A stretch of 9,685 nt of DNA from Longicatena sp. (lineage in GTDB: Bacteria; Bacillota_I; Bacilli_A; Erysipelotrichales; Erysipelotrichaceae), in NCBI GenBank assembly GCA_020025055.1, contig JAHHST010000055.1:1-9685 (forward strand). Direction: 5' to 3'. Each line of letters starts with the position of its first letter. Position 1 is the first letter of the stretch. The notes under the pieces were generated by a model, which was given only the letters and a program-made list of their open reading frames with translations, ran no database searches and was not told where the DNA came from. Positions 1-7,090 of the stretch are shown one piece after another. A program made the translations under genes and the position numbers.

Positions 1-35
1 TATATTTGGATCATTATGATTTAAAGGTAGAGTAG
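1..35 (+). CDS. possible 3' end of an upstream gene (partial)
   Basis: One forward frame is open from the window edge (first full codon at position 3) to a TAG at 33-35. It would encode a C-terminal tail reading YLDHYDLKVE. The other two forward frames also stop within the first 25 bases, so the choice of frame rests only on this one being the longest and having an ordinary charged C-terminus. In Bce-type loci the response regulator and histidine kinase genes usually lie directly upstream of the transporter, so this could be the end of a kinase gene. That is inference from family gene order; ten residues carry no diagnostic motif. Confidence 0.25.
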   Translation, partial: YLDHYDLKVE

Positions 36-42
36 CCTTTTC

Positions 43-56
43 TTACAAAAATGTAT
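43..56. promoter_or_regulatory. BceR-like operator (inverted repeat)
   Basis: The sequence TTACA-AAAA-TGTAT is an inverted repeat with a 4-base spacer. It matches, apart from the last base, the TNACA-N4-TGTAA pattern reported for BceR-type response regulators in front of their transporter operons. It lies about 85 bases upstream of the ATPase start, in the only intergenic space before the operon. No convincing -35/-10 pair accompanies it. Candidate -10 elements are TATACT at 110-115 and TAAGAT at 74-79, both without a good -35, which would fit an activator-dependent promoter. Confidence 0.5.
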
Positions 57-125
57 AAATAAAAAGAAAAGTGTAAGATACATCGATGGATGGTGAATAT
101 AGATAGCGATATACTTTGATTGAAC

Positions 126-132
126 AAGGAGG
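126..132 (+). promoter_or_regulatory. ribosome binding site fixing the ATPase start
   Basis: AAGGAGG is followed after 7 bases by the ATG at 140. A TTG at 116 is in frame upstream but lies 5' of this site and has no Shine-Dalgarno sequence of its own. An ATG at 135 is out of frame. The site therefore selects the ATG at 140. Confidence 0.9.
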
Positions 133-139
133 ACATGTT

Positions 140-907
140 ATGAATATATTAGAAGTAAAAAATATACAAAAAGTATATACAACAAGATTTGGTTTACAAA
201 AAGTAGAAGCTTTAAAAAATGTATCTTTTGAGGTTCAAAACGGAGAGTATGTTGCGATTATGGGGGAATCTGGATCAGGAAAGTCCACACTATTGAATAT
301 TTTAGCATCTCTTGATAGACCTACGAATGGAGAAGTTTTATTAAATGGGAAAGATCTTACGAAGATTAGTGATCAAGAAATATCGGCTTTTCGAAGAGAT
401 AATTTAGGATTTGTATTTCAAGAATTTAATTTATTAGATACGTTTTCATTAAAAGATAATATTTTATTACCGATGGTATTATCTAAGAAAAGTGTAGCGG
501 AAATGGAAAAGTGTATTGTTCCATTAACAAAGCAATTACATATTTATGATTTATTAGAAAAATATCCATATGAAGTAAGTGGAGGACAAAAACAGCGTTG
601 TGCAGTTGCTCGAGCTTTGATTCAAAACCCTGCCTTATTATTAGCGGATGAACCTACAGGAGCATTGGATTCAAAATCAACGGATGAGTTATTAGAAGTT
701 TTTCAAGATGCCAATGAAAAGGGACAGACGATTTTAATGGTTACACATTCTACGAAAGCAGCAAGCTATGCAAAAAGAGTGTTATTTATAAAAGATGGAA
801 AGATTTTTCATCAAATTTATAAAGGGGATAAAACGAAAGAAGAAATGTATCAGTGTATATCTGATACCTTAACACTTCTTGCTACAGGTGGTATGAGAAA
901 TGAATAA
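140..907 (+). CDS. Bce-type ABC transporter, ATP-binding protein
   Basis: This is the cytoplasmic ATPase of a peptide-antibiotic sensing and resistance transporter (BceA type, within the MacB/LolD-like family), 255 residues. Visible motifs are Walker A GESGSGKST at residues 42-50, a Q-loop in VFQEFNLL, the signature VSGGQKQR, Walker B LLLADEPTGALDS (the DEPTGALDS form is typical of this subfamily), and the switch histidine in VTHST. The C-terminal extension after the ATPase core, ending in ISDTLTLLATGG, is a usual BceA feature. The ATG at 140 is chosen over an upstream in-frame TTG because AAGGAGG precedes it by 7 bases. The 3' end overlaps the permease gene by 8 bases (ATGAATAA), so the two are translationally coupled. 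By family knowledge such ATPases drive a flux-sensing complex with a BceS-type kinase and protect lipid II-cycle targets. The specific peptide cannot be read from the sequence. Nothing is truncated or degenerate. Confidence 0.93.
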   Translation: MNILEVKNIQKVYTTRFGLQKVEALKNVSFEVQNGEYVAIMGESGSGKSTLLNILASLDRPTNGEVLLNGKDLTKISDQEISAFRRDNLGFVFQEFNLLDTFSLKDNILLPMVLSKKSVAEMEKCIVPLTKQLHIYDLLEKYPYEVSGGQKQRCAVARALIQNPALLLADEPTGALDSKSTDELLEVFQDANEKGQTILMVTHSTKAASYAKRVLFIKDGKIFHQIYKGDKTKEEMYQCISDTLTLLATGGMRNE

Positions 908-2879
908 ATGTTTTTATTTGAAGCTTGCATTTACAAATTTAAAGAAAAATGCAAAGACTTATTTTCCATATTTATTAACATGTACAGTTTCTACGATGAT
1001 GTTTTATATGATTTTATCGCTATCCTTAAATCCAGAAATTGCAAAATTAAGAGGTGGATTTCTAATTCAAGAAATGTTATCTTTTGGAATCTATATTGTT
1101 GGAATTTTTGCTTTTATATTTTTGTTCTATACAAATAGTTTTCTGATTAAACGTAGAAAGAAAGAATTTGGAATATTCAATATTTTAGGAATGGAGAAAA
1201 AACACATCGCAATCGTAATTGCATGGGAATCCATCATTACCTTAGTGATTAGTTTATGTGTAGGTATTTTTATTGGAATATCTTTTGATAAAATATTATA
1301 TTTAGCAATTGGTAAATTATTAAATGAATCTTTGCCTTTAGGATTTTATGTATCGTTTGATGTCATTAAAATTACGATTATATTATTTCTTTTTATTCAA
1401 ATATGTTTATATATTCGATCCTTATTTGAAATTCGTTTAACCAATCCAATTACATTATTAAAAAGTTCGAATCTAGGTGAAAAAGAACCAAAAGCAAGAT
1501 GGATTTTAAGCATTATAGGGATGGTATTACTTTGTGTTGGATATTATATTTCCTTCACTACCACAAATCCAGTAGAAGCATTTAGTTTGTTTTTTATTGC
1601 GGTGTTATGTGTTATGATTGGAACATATTTACTATTTACGACGGGAAGTATTTCTTTATTAAAATTGTTAAAGAAACATAAGAAATTTTATTATCAAACA
1701 AATCATTTTATTAATGTATCTGGGATGATGTATCGAATGAAACAAAATGCGATTGGACTTGCGAATATTTGTATTTTATCAACAATGGTATTAGTTACGA
1801 TTTCCTCTACGGTAAGTTTATGGGTAGGAATTGAGGATAGTGTAAATATTCGTTATCCAAAAGAGTTTGTGATTACCGGATATCTTAATCAGGAAAAAGG
1901 AATCACATCGAAAGTGATTGATCAAGATGTTCATCGTGCATTAACTAAGCATCAAGTGGATATGAAGAATATGGAGCAATATACGTATTTACAATTTTCA
2001 GCAGTACAAAACAAGCAGGAATTTATTGTTGATGATCATAGTAAGTATACGATGAATTTTGATGATGTAGTAAATGTTTTTGTAATTACACAGGATGATT
2101 ATAATCAGAATATGAAGAAATCAATTCAATTAGCAGACGATGAAGTTTTAGTTTATTCAGATCGAATGGATTTTAATGAAAAGGAAATACAGTTATTTCA
2201 TCAAACATGGAAAGTTAAGGATGTATTACATACATTTATGAAAAACGGAAATGTTGAATCTTATATGGTAAATACGCTTTTTCTAGTAGTGAAAGATGAT
2301 GAAATCATGGATCATTTTTATCAAGAACAAAAAGAAAGCTATGGGGAATATGCATCAGAAAAAGTTCGTTTTCTATCATTTGATACATCGTATAAAAATA
2401 AGGATAATATAAAATTATTAGAAGCATTGGAAAAAGAAATCAATTATTCAATAGAATCAAGAAGTGATTCTTATCAATCATATATTGCGATCAACGGTGG
2501 AATTTTATTTTTGGGTATATTCTTGAGTTCTTTATTTATGATTGCGGCGATTTTAATTATGTATTATAAACAAATTAGTGAAGGATTTGAGGATAAAGAG
2601 CGATATGAAATTATGCAGAAAGTAGGAATGGATCAAAGAAGTGTGAAGAAAAGTATTAATTCACAAATCTTACTTGTGTTCTTTATGCCATTAATGGTTG
2701 CGGCTATTCATACGTTGTTTGCTTTCCCAATCATTTCAAGAATATTAAAACTTATGCAATTTGTAAATACAAAATTATTTTTAGAATGTTTAATTTTATG
2801 TATTCTTGTATTTGGAATAGTTTATATTGTGGTTTATAAATTAACTTCAAAAATATATTATTCAATTGTGAAAAGGTAA
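900..2879 (+). CDS. Bce-type ABC transporter, permease with extracellular sensor domain
   Basis: This is the 659-residue membrane partner of the upstream ATPase, with the BceB layout. Ten hydrophobic segments lie near residues 20-42, 62-84, 103-128, 150-170, 202-220, 229-250, 285-310, 530-555, 587-613 and 630-655. A hydrophilic region of about 215 residues (311-527) sits between helices 7 and 8 and should be extracellular. FtsX-type coupling segments follow helix 2 (RRKKEFGIFNILGMEKKHI) and helix 8 (KQISEGFEDKERYEIMQKVG); the second is a hallmark of BceB proteins. AGGTGG at 886-891 precedes the ATG by 8 bases, and the start overlaps the ATPase stop by 8 bases. In characterised systems the extracellular domain binds peptide-lipid complexes and helices contact the histidine kinase, so the protein is both resistance pump and sensor. 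The ligand here (bacitracin, lantibiotic, defensin or other) is unknown because this domain diverges strongly between systems. A strong terminator follows 4 bases after the stop. Confidence 0.92.
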   Translation: MNKCFYLKLAFTNLKKNAKTYFPYLLTCTVSTMMFYMILSLSLNPEIAKLRGGFLIQEMLSFGIYIVGIFAFIFLFYTNSFLIKRRKKEFGIFNILGMEKKHIAIVIAWESIITLVISLCVGIFIGISFDKILYLAIGKLLNESLPLGFYVSFDVIKITIILFLFIQICLYIRSLFEIRLTNPITLLKSSNLGEKEPKARWILSIIGMVLLCVGYYISFTTTNPVEAFSLFFIAVLCVMIGTYLLFTTGSISLLKLLKKHKKFYYQTNHFINVSGMMYRMKQNAIGLANICILSTMVLVTISSTVSLWVGIEDSVNIRYPKEFVITGYLNQEKGITSKVIDQDVHRALTKHQVDMKNMEQYTYLQFSAVQNKQEFIVDDHSKYTMNFDDVVNVFVITQDDYNQNMKKSIQLADDEVLVYSDRMDFNEKEIQLFHQTWKVKDVLHTFMKNGNVESYMVNTLFLVVKDDEIMDHFYQEQKESYGEYASEKVRFLSFDTSYKNKDNIKLLEALEKEINYSIESRSDSYQSYIAINGGILFLGIFLSSLFMIAAILIMYYKQISEGFEDKERYEIMQKVGMDQRSVKKSINSQILLVFFMPLMVAAIHTLFAFPIISRILKLMQFVNTKLFLECLILCILVFGIVYIVVYKLTSKIYYSIVKR

Positions 2880-2882
2880 TGG

Positions 2883-2908
2883 AAAAAGTAGGGAGACCTA
2901 CTTTTTTT
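2883..2908 (+). terminator. Rho-independent terminator of the Bce-type operon
   Basis: A perfect 10-bp stem AAAAAGTAGG / CCTACTTTTT closes a GAGA tetraloop at 2893-2896 and runs into seven Ts ending at 2908. It starts just after the permease stop codon. The A-rich left arm would also allow some termination of minus-strand transcripts, but no minus-strand gene is present here. Confidence 0.9.
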
Positions 2909-2924
2909 ATCGTCTTTCATAAAA

Positions 2925-2949
2925 AAAGTAATTATAATTTAAAGTAATT
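2925..2949 (+). repeat. direct repeat AAAGTAATT upstream of the cyd-like promoter
   Basis: The 9-base sequence AAAGTAATT occurs at 2925-2933 and again at 2941-2949, 16 bases apart start to start. The second copy runs into the -35 box. The region between is very AT-rich (it includes TATAAT at 2933-2938 with no usable -35), so it could act as an UP element or a regulator site. Chance repetition in AT-rich DNA is possible. Confidence 0.35.
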
Positions 2950-2976
2950 GACTGTTGTTGTTACACGTGGTAAACT
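2948..2976 (+). promoter_or_regulatory. sigma-A-type promoter of the four-gene cydDC-like operon
   Basis: TTGACT at 2948-2953 (one mismatch to TTGACA) and TAAACT at 2971-2976 (four of six to TATAAT) are separated by exactly 17 bases. Transcription would start near 2983, giving a leader of about 35 bases before the ATG at 3019. It lies between the terminator of the previous operon and the first gene of the next, the expected place for a promoter. The spacer and -10 contain the imperfect dyad listed separately. Confidence 0.65.
2960..2975. promoter_or_regulatory. imperfect dyad in the promoter spacer, possible operator
   Basis: GTTAC at 2960-2964 and GTAAAC at 2970-2975 flank ACGTG, giving an imperfect inverted repeat (GTTAC against GTTTAC) with a central CACGTG palindrome at 2964-2969. 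It occupies the spacer and most of the -10 box, where a bound protein would block RNA polymerase. The symmetry is incomplete and no known regulator consensus was matched, so operator status is inference. Confidence 0.3.
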
Positions 2977-3018
2977 TTCTTTTATGAATAGTTATATTGG
3001 ACTAACAATGGAGGGTTT

Positions 3019-4752
3019 ATGATAGATAAAAGATTATTAAAAGAAATGCCCAAAGCAAAAGTATTTATTTGGAAACAGGTTGCAATGCAATGGATTGGAA
3101 TGCTGAGTAATGTCGGTATGGTATTTATGTTTGCCTATTTGTTTACATCTATGTACAAAAAAACATTAGTAATTAAAGATTTATATATAGGGATTATTTT
3201 TGTGGTTGCGATGATTGTTATTCGAATTTTAGTAACAAAGAAAGCAAGTACTTATTCCTATTTAGCAAGTCGTGATGTGAAAAATCATTTAAGAAAACGT
3301 ATTTATAAAAAGCTATTAGAAATGAAAAATAGTTATACACAACATATCGCAACAAGTGAATTGGTACAATTAAGTGTTGAGGGTGTGGATCAATTAGAAA
3401 CTTATTTTGGTCGTTATTTGCCACAGTTCTTTTATAGCATGTTAGCACCGATAACATTATTCTTAATTTTAGTATGGATGGATTGGAAAAGTGCAGTTGT
3501 GTTATTGGTTTGTGTACCACTTATTCCATTATCAATTGTTGCAGTGCAAAAGTTTGCGAAAAAGTTATTATCTAAGTATTGGACAAGTTATGCAACATTA
3601 GGGGATAGTTTTTTAGAAAATCTTCAAGGTTTAACAACTTTAAAAATATATCAAGCGGATGAATTTAAGAATGAAGAAATGAATAAAGAAGCAGAAAACT
3701 TCCGTCGTATTACAATGAAGGTTTTAACGATGCAATTGAATAGTGTAAGTGTTATGGATATTGTTGCGTATGGTGGTGCAGCAATTGGTAGTATTGTTGC
3801 GATTATGGGTTTTCTTCATGGAAATGTATCTTTGTTTGGAGTTATTTGTATTGTTTTATTATCAAGTGAATTTTTTATTCCATTGCGTTTGTTAGGTTCA
3901 TTTTTCCATATTGCGATGAATGGAATTGCAGCAAGTAATAAAATATTCAATTTATTAGATCTTCCACAAGAAGAAGTTGAAAAAGAAGTATTAAGTGATG
4001 AAGAATGTACGATTAACATTTCAAACTTATCTTATTCTTATGATGGGGAGCGTGAGGTATTGCATAATGTTCATATGGATATCCCTAGTCATAAATTTAT
4101 TTCTATTGTAGGGGAAAGTGGCTCTGGAAAAAGTACAATAGCGAAGTTGATTGTAGGGCTTGCGACAGGATATAAAGGAAATTTACGGATTCAAGATATT
4201 GATCGAATGCATTTAGATGATAGTTCGTTCTATAGCCGAGTAATGTATATCACACATAAGGCAACAATTTTTAAAGGTAGTGTAAAAGATAATTTAGTGA
4301 TTGCGAAAGATGGGCTTAGTGAAGAAGCTATGTGGAATGCATTAAAACAAGTCAAACTAGCTGATTTTATTAAAGAAAATGGTGGCTTGGCGATGTTCAT
4401 AGAAGAAAATGGTACAAATTTATCTGGTGGGCAACGACAAAGACTTGCAATGGCAAGAGCGTTATTAGCAGATAAGGAAGTTTATATATTTGATGAAGCA
4501 ACAAGTAATATCGATATGGATAGTGAAGATGCAATTTTAGATGTGATTAAAGGTATGGCTACAAAGAAAACAATTATTATGATTAGTCATCGTTTAAGTA
4601 CGGTAACAGAAAGTGATTGTATTTATGTGATGAATCAAGGACAATGTGATTCTTATGGTACACACGATGAGTTAATGAAACAACAAGGAATTTATGCAGA
4701 TATGTATCATAGACAAGCGGATTTAGAAGCATTTTACAAGGAGGAAGCATAA
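3019..4752 (+). CDS. CydD-like ABC exporter, fused membrane and ATPase domains
   Basis: This is a 577-residue half-transporter of the CydD type. The N-terminus MIDKRLLKEMPKAKVFIWK is characteristic of Firmicute CydD-like proteins. Six membrane segments lie near residues 19-44, 54-72, 134-153, 158-178, 245-266 and 270-290. The ATPase domain follows, with Walker A GESGSGKST (365-373), signature LSGGQRQR (468-475), Walker B VYIFDEATSNID (488-499, catalytic Glu 493) and switch His 524. The Q-loop position carries His 413 (ITHK) instead of Gln. With the CydC-like partner encoded next it should form a heterodimeric inner-membrane exporter. E. coli CydDC is linked to cysteine/glutathione export, heme transport and cytochrome bd assembly, but no cydAB genes are here, so the substrate is open. 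The ATG at 3019 follows GGAGGG closely (3 bases), a short spacing, yet matches family N-termini. It shares a stop/start base with the next gene. Confidence 0.85.
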   Translation: MIDKRLLKEMPKAKVFIWKQVAMQWIGMLSNVGMVFMFAYLFTSMYKKTLVIKDLYIGIIFVVAMIVIRILVTKKASTYSYLASRDVKNHLRKRIYKKLLEMKNSYTQHIATSELVQLSVEGVDQLETYFGRYLPQFFYSMLAPITLFLILVWMDWKSAVVLLVCVPLIPLSIVAVQKFAKKLLSKYWTSYATLGDSFLENLQGLTTLKIYQADEFKNEEMNKEAENFRRITMKVLTMQLNSVSVMDIVAYGGAAIGSIVAIMGFLHGNVSLFGVICIVLLSSEFFIPLRLLGSFFHIAMNGIAASNKIFNLLDLPQEEVEKEVLSDEECTINISNLSYSYDGEREVLHNVHMDIPSHKFISIVGESGSGKSTIAKLIVGLATGYKGNLRIQDIDRMHLDDSSFYSRVMYITHKATIFKGSVKDNLVIAKDGLSEEAMWNALKQVKLADFIKENGGLAMFIEENGTNLSGGQRQRLAMARALLADKEVYIFDEATSNIDMDSEDAILDVIKGMATKKTIIMISHRLSTVTESDCIYVMNQGQCDSYGTHDELMKQQGIYADMYHRQADLEAFYKEEA

Positions 4753-6407
4753 TGAAAAAAGATAGCAATTTTAAATTGATGTTACGAATGAGTGCTCTTG
4801 TAAAACCATTAGCTGGATACATGATTTTAGCAATTACATTAGGTGTATTAGGATTCTTATGTGCAATTTTTATTCCGTATTCTGCTGCTATTTTAATTTC
4901 TCATATTGCTTTGGGTTATGATCATTTTCCAGTGCATGTATTTTTTATCGCAATGATTGTCTTTGCTGTTTTAAGAGGTATTTTACATTATGGAGAACAA
5001 GCATGTAATCATTATATAGCGTTTAAATTATTGGCAATTATTCGTGATCAAGTATTTAAAGCGTTAAGACGTTTGTGTCCTGCAAAGTTAGAGGGAAAAG
5101 ATAAAGGAAATTTAATCTTTTTAATTACAAGTGATATTGAAGCTTTAGAAGTATTTTATGCCCATACGATTTCTCCGATTGCGATTGCAATCATTACTTG
5201 TATCATCTTATTATGTATGTTCTTTAATTTACATCCATTGTTTGCACTTATTGCCTGCATTGCTTATGTTTGTTTAGGAATCGTGTTTCCTGCTGAAATT
5301 ACGAAATTAGGAAAAGAAGATGGAAAACAATCTCGTCAAGAATTTGGAGAATTAAGTAATTACACGTTAGAATCTTTGCGTGGTATTCAAGAAGTTTTAC
5401 AATATGATTTAGGAAATCAAAGAATTGAAGGAATGCAACAAAGAAGTGAAACATTAAACATTCGCCAAAAGAAATTAAAAAGTATTGAAGGAATTAGTGG
5501 TTCTTTATCAAATATGGCGATTATGGGATTTTCTTTAACGATGGTGATAGTTGCAGGTATTTTAATGTTAAAAGGTGAAATTAGTTTTACTACTGCATTT
5601 TTAGCAAGTGTTCTTATGGTATCTAGTTTTGGTCCAGTTATGGCATTAAGTAATTTATCTAATAATTTATTAGTTACGATGGCAGCAGCAAGACGTGTTT
5701 TAGGATTATTAGATGAAAAAGAAATGGTATCTGAAGTTTTTGGACATAAGGATGTTTTATTTGATGATATTGATGTACAAAATGTTGATTTTGCTTATGA
5801 TGAAGAAGTGATTTTAAAGGATTTTTCAACAACTTTTAAAAAAGGTGAAATTACTGGTATTTTAGGTAAAAGTGGATCAGGAAAATCAACATTACTAAAA
5901 TTATTGATGCATTTTTGGAATATAGATCAAGGTGAAATTTGTATTGGAAATACAAAAATTGATGATATAAACACAAAAAATTTACGGGATATGCAAAGTT
6001 ATGTAACACAAGATACAGTCTTATTTCATGATTCTATTTTAAATAACTTATTAATTGCAAAATTAGATGCAACAAAGGAAGAAGTGGAAGAGGCATGTAA
6101 AAAGGCTAATATTCATGAATTTATTATGACTTTGCCAAATGGCTATGATACAAAAGTAGAAGAATTAGGAGAGTCGTTATCTGGTGGAGAAAGACAACGT
6201 TTAGCTTTAGCAAGAGCATTTTTACATCAAGCAGATTGTATTTTATTAGATGAACCAACAAGTAATTTAGATGCATTGAATGAAGTAGAAATATTAAAAA
6301 ATCTAAAAGACCAAAAAGATAAAACAATTCTTTTAGTTTCTCATCGTCCAAGTACATTAAAAATTGCAGATCGTATTATTAAAATGGAGAATACAAGATG
6401 CAGTTAA
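4752..6407 (+). CDS. CydC-like ABC exporter, fused membrane and ATPase domains
   Basis: This is the 551-residue partner of the preceding CydD-like protein. The N-terminal part (LMLRMSALVKPLAGYMILAI, then GVLGFLCAIFIPYSAA) is typical of Firmicute CydC-like exporters. Membrane segments lie near residues 22-44, 62-80, 138-158, 162-182, 250-273 and 280-300. The ATPase domain has Walker A GKSGSGKST (372-380), a canonical Q-loop Gln 420 (VTQD), signature LSGGERQR (476-483), Walker B ILLDEPTSNLD with Glu 501, and switch His 531, so all key residues are intact. AAGGAGG at 4738-4744 lies 7 bases before the ATG, which overlaps the previous stop by one base (TAATG). The 3' end overlaps the YgbA-like gene by 10 bases. 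Family knowledge suggests export of thiols or movement of heme across the membrane for redox balance. A different small-molecule substrate cannot be excluded, since NCBI-style naming of these Firmicute pairs rests on similarity only. Confidence 0.85.
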   Translation: MKKDSNFKLMLRMSALVKPLAGYMILAITLGVLGFLCAIFIPYSAAILISHIALGYDHFPVHVFFIAMIVFAVLRGILHYGEQACNHYIAFKLLAIIRDQVFKALRRLCPAKLEGKDKGNLIFLITSDIEALEVFYAHTISPIAIAIITCIILLCMFFNLHPLFALIACIAYVCLGIVFPAEITKLGKEDGKQSRQEFGELSNYTLESLRGIQEVLQYDLGNQRIEGMQQRSETLNIRQKKLKSIEGISGSLSNMAIMGFSLTMVIVAGILMLKGEISFTTAFLASVLMVSSFGPVMALSNLSNNLLVTMAAARRVLGLLDEKEMVSEVFGHKDVLFDDIDVQNVDFAYDEEVILKDFSTTFKKGEITGILGKSGSGKSTLLKLLMHFWNIDQGEICIGNTKIDDINTKNLRDMQSYVTQDTVLFHDSILNNLLIAKLDATKEEVEEACKKANIHEFIMTLPNGYDTKVEELGESLSGGERQRLALARAFLHQADCILLDEPTSNLDALNEVEILKNLKDQKDKTILLVSHRPSTLKIADRIIKMENTRCS

Positions 6408-6718
6408 GTGAAAAAAGACAACAAGAAAAAGAAATAATACGGTTTATGATTGCTTTATATTGTAAAAAGAAACATAAACAAAACATGTGTAGTGAATGTC
6501 AAACTTTATATGAATATGCTTGTAAAAGAATTGATGTGTGTCCATTTATGGAAACAAAAACTTTTTGTAGTAGTTGTAAAGTACATTGTTATGGGAAAGA
6601 GCAACGTGAAAAAATACGAGAAGTGATGCGCTTTAGTGGACCAAGAATGATATTTTATCATCCAATCATGGCGATTCGACACATGATGAATACCATCAAA
6701 AATAAAAGGAGTAAGTAA
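6398..6718 (+). CDS. YgbA-family protein (nitrous-oxide-stimulated promoter family), Cys-rich
   Basis: This 106-residue soluble protein is recognised as YgbA-family (Pfam YgbA_NO) from its conserved run: ALYCKKKH, then CSEC, YACKR, CPF, CSSC, HCY and the block REKIREVMRFSGPRM followed by HP. It has eight cysteines at residues 22, 31, 34, 42, 48, 57, 60 and 64, arranged as CxxC (31/34) and CxxCxxxC (57/60/64), with His 26 and His 63 nearby. This looks like a metal, Fe-S or heme site, though that is inference. There is no signal peptide or membrane segment, and the ends are basic. E. coli ygbA belongs to the nitric-oxide-responsive NsrR regulon; the biochemical activity is not firmly known. GGAG at 6386-6389 precedes the ATG by 8 bases. 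The gene overlaps the CydC-like gene by 10 bases and abuts the YbaN-like gene with no gap, which ties it functionally to the exporter. Confidence 0.85.
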   Translation: MQLSEKRQQEKEIIRFMIALYCKKKHKQNMCSECQTLYEYACKRIDVCPFMETKTFCSSCKVHCYGKEQREKIREVMRFSGPRMIFYHPIMAIRHMMNTIKNKRSK

Positions 6719-7090
6719 ATGAAATATATTTTAATGAGTATTGGAATAATAGCAACTGGTTTAGGTGCGATTGGGGTTGTGTTACCGGTGTTGCCTACGA
6801 CGCCATTTTTATTGCTTGCAGCATTTTGTTTTGCGAAAAGTTCGAAACGATTTCATCAATGGTTAGTAAATACTTCAATGTACAAAAATCATATGGAAAG
6901 TTTTGTGGAAAGCCGTAGTATGACAGTAAAGTCAAAAATATATATTTTGACTTTGGCGAGTGCAATGTTATTATTAGCAGCTTATTTTATGAAAAGTGTC
7001 CATTTAAGAATATTTATTTTATGTTTAATCGTATTTAAATATTATTATTTTTTATTTAAAATTAAAACAATTCGTAAAGAAGGAATGTGA
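6719..7090 (+). CDS. YbaN/DUF454-family small membrane protein
   Basis: This 123-residue integral membrane protein has the DUF454 signature: GAIGVVLPVLPTTPFLLLA at 16-34, then CFAKSSKRFHQWL at 37-49 and a following Tyr. Hydrophobic segments lie near residues 3-23, 25-38, 71-91 and 95-113; the second is short and may be re-entrant. The C-terminus is basic. No catalytic motif is visible and the family's function is unknown. AAGGAG at 6706-6711 lies 7 bases before the ATG, and the ATG directly follows the upstream TAA, so translation is coupled. Being last in a tight operon with CydDC-like and YgbA-like genes suggests a role in the same membrane redox or nitrosative-stress process, but this is inference from context only. 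Its stop codon sits inside the loop of the operon terminator. Confidence 0.85.
   Translation: MKYILMSIGIIATGLGAIGVVLPVLPTTPFLLLAAFCFAKSSKRFHQWLVNTSMYKNHMESFVESRSMTVKSKIYILTLASAMLLLAAYFMKSVHLRIFILCLIVFKYYYFLFKIKTIRKEGM

Noticed and set aside
37..78. possible hairpins between CTTTTCTT (37-44) and AAGAAAAG (64-71), or TCTTACA (41-47) and TGTAAGA (72-78), as a terminator or switch
   Set aside because: The loops are about 20 or more bases, the pairing is A/T-rich and no T-run follows; the complementarity is explained by low-complexity sequence.
116..139. TTG at 116 as start of the ATPase gene, adding eight residues
   Set aside because: It lies upstream of the AAGGAGG at 126-132, has no ribosome binding site of its own, and the added residues (IEQGGH...) are simply the translated Shine-Dalgarno region.
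908..1138. 76-codon open frame on the plus strand inside the 5' part of the permease gene
   Set aside because: It is out of frame with a clear BceB-type permease and its translation is a shadow rich in Phe, Tyr, Ile and Cys; no evidence for a nested gene.
2933..2938. TATAAT as a second -10 box for the cydDC-like operon
   Set aside because: No acceptable -35 exists 16-18 bases upstream (TCGTCT or similar), and the TTGACT-17-TAAACT pair just downstream is better placed.
2958..2977. Rex-type operator at the cydDC-like promoter (TTGTTA...TAAACT)
   Set aside because: The half sites are 7 bases apart rather than the expected spacing for TTGTTAA-N4-TTAACAA and the right half does not match TAACAA, so only an unspecific imperfect dyad can be claimed.
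3218..3520. 100-codon antisense open frame in the CydD-like gene
   Set aside because: It is opposite a conserved transmembrane domain with full family features; composition and position indicate a shadow frame.
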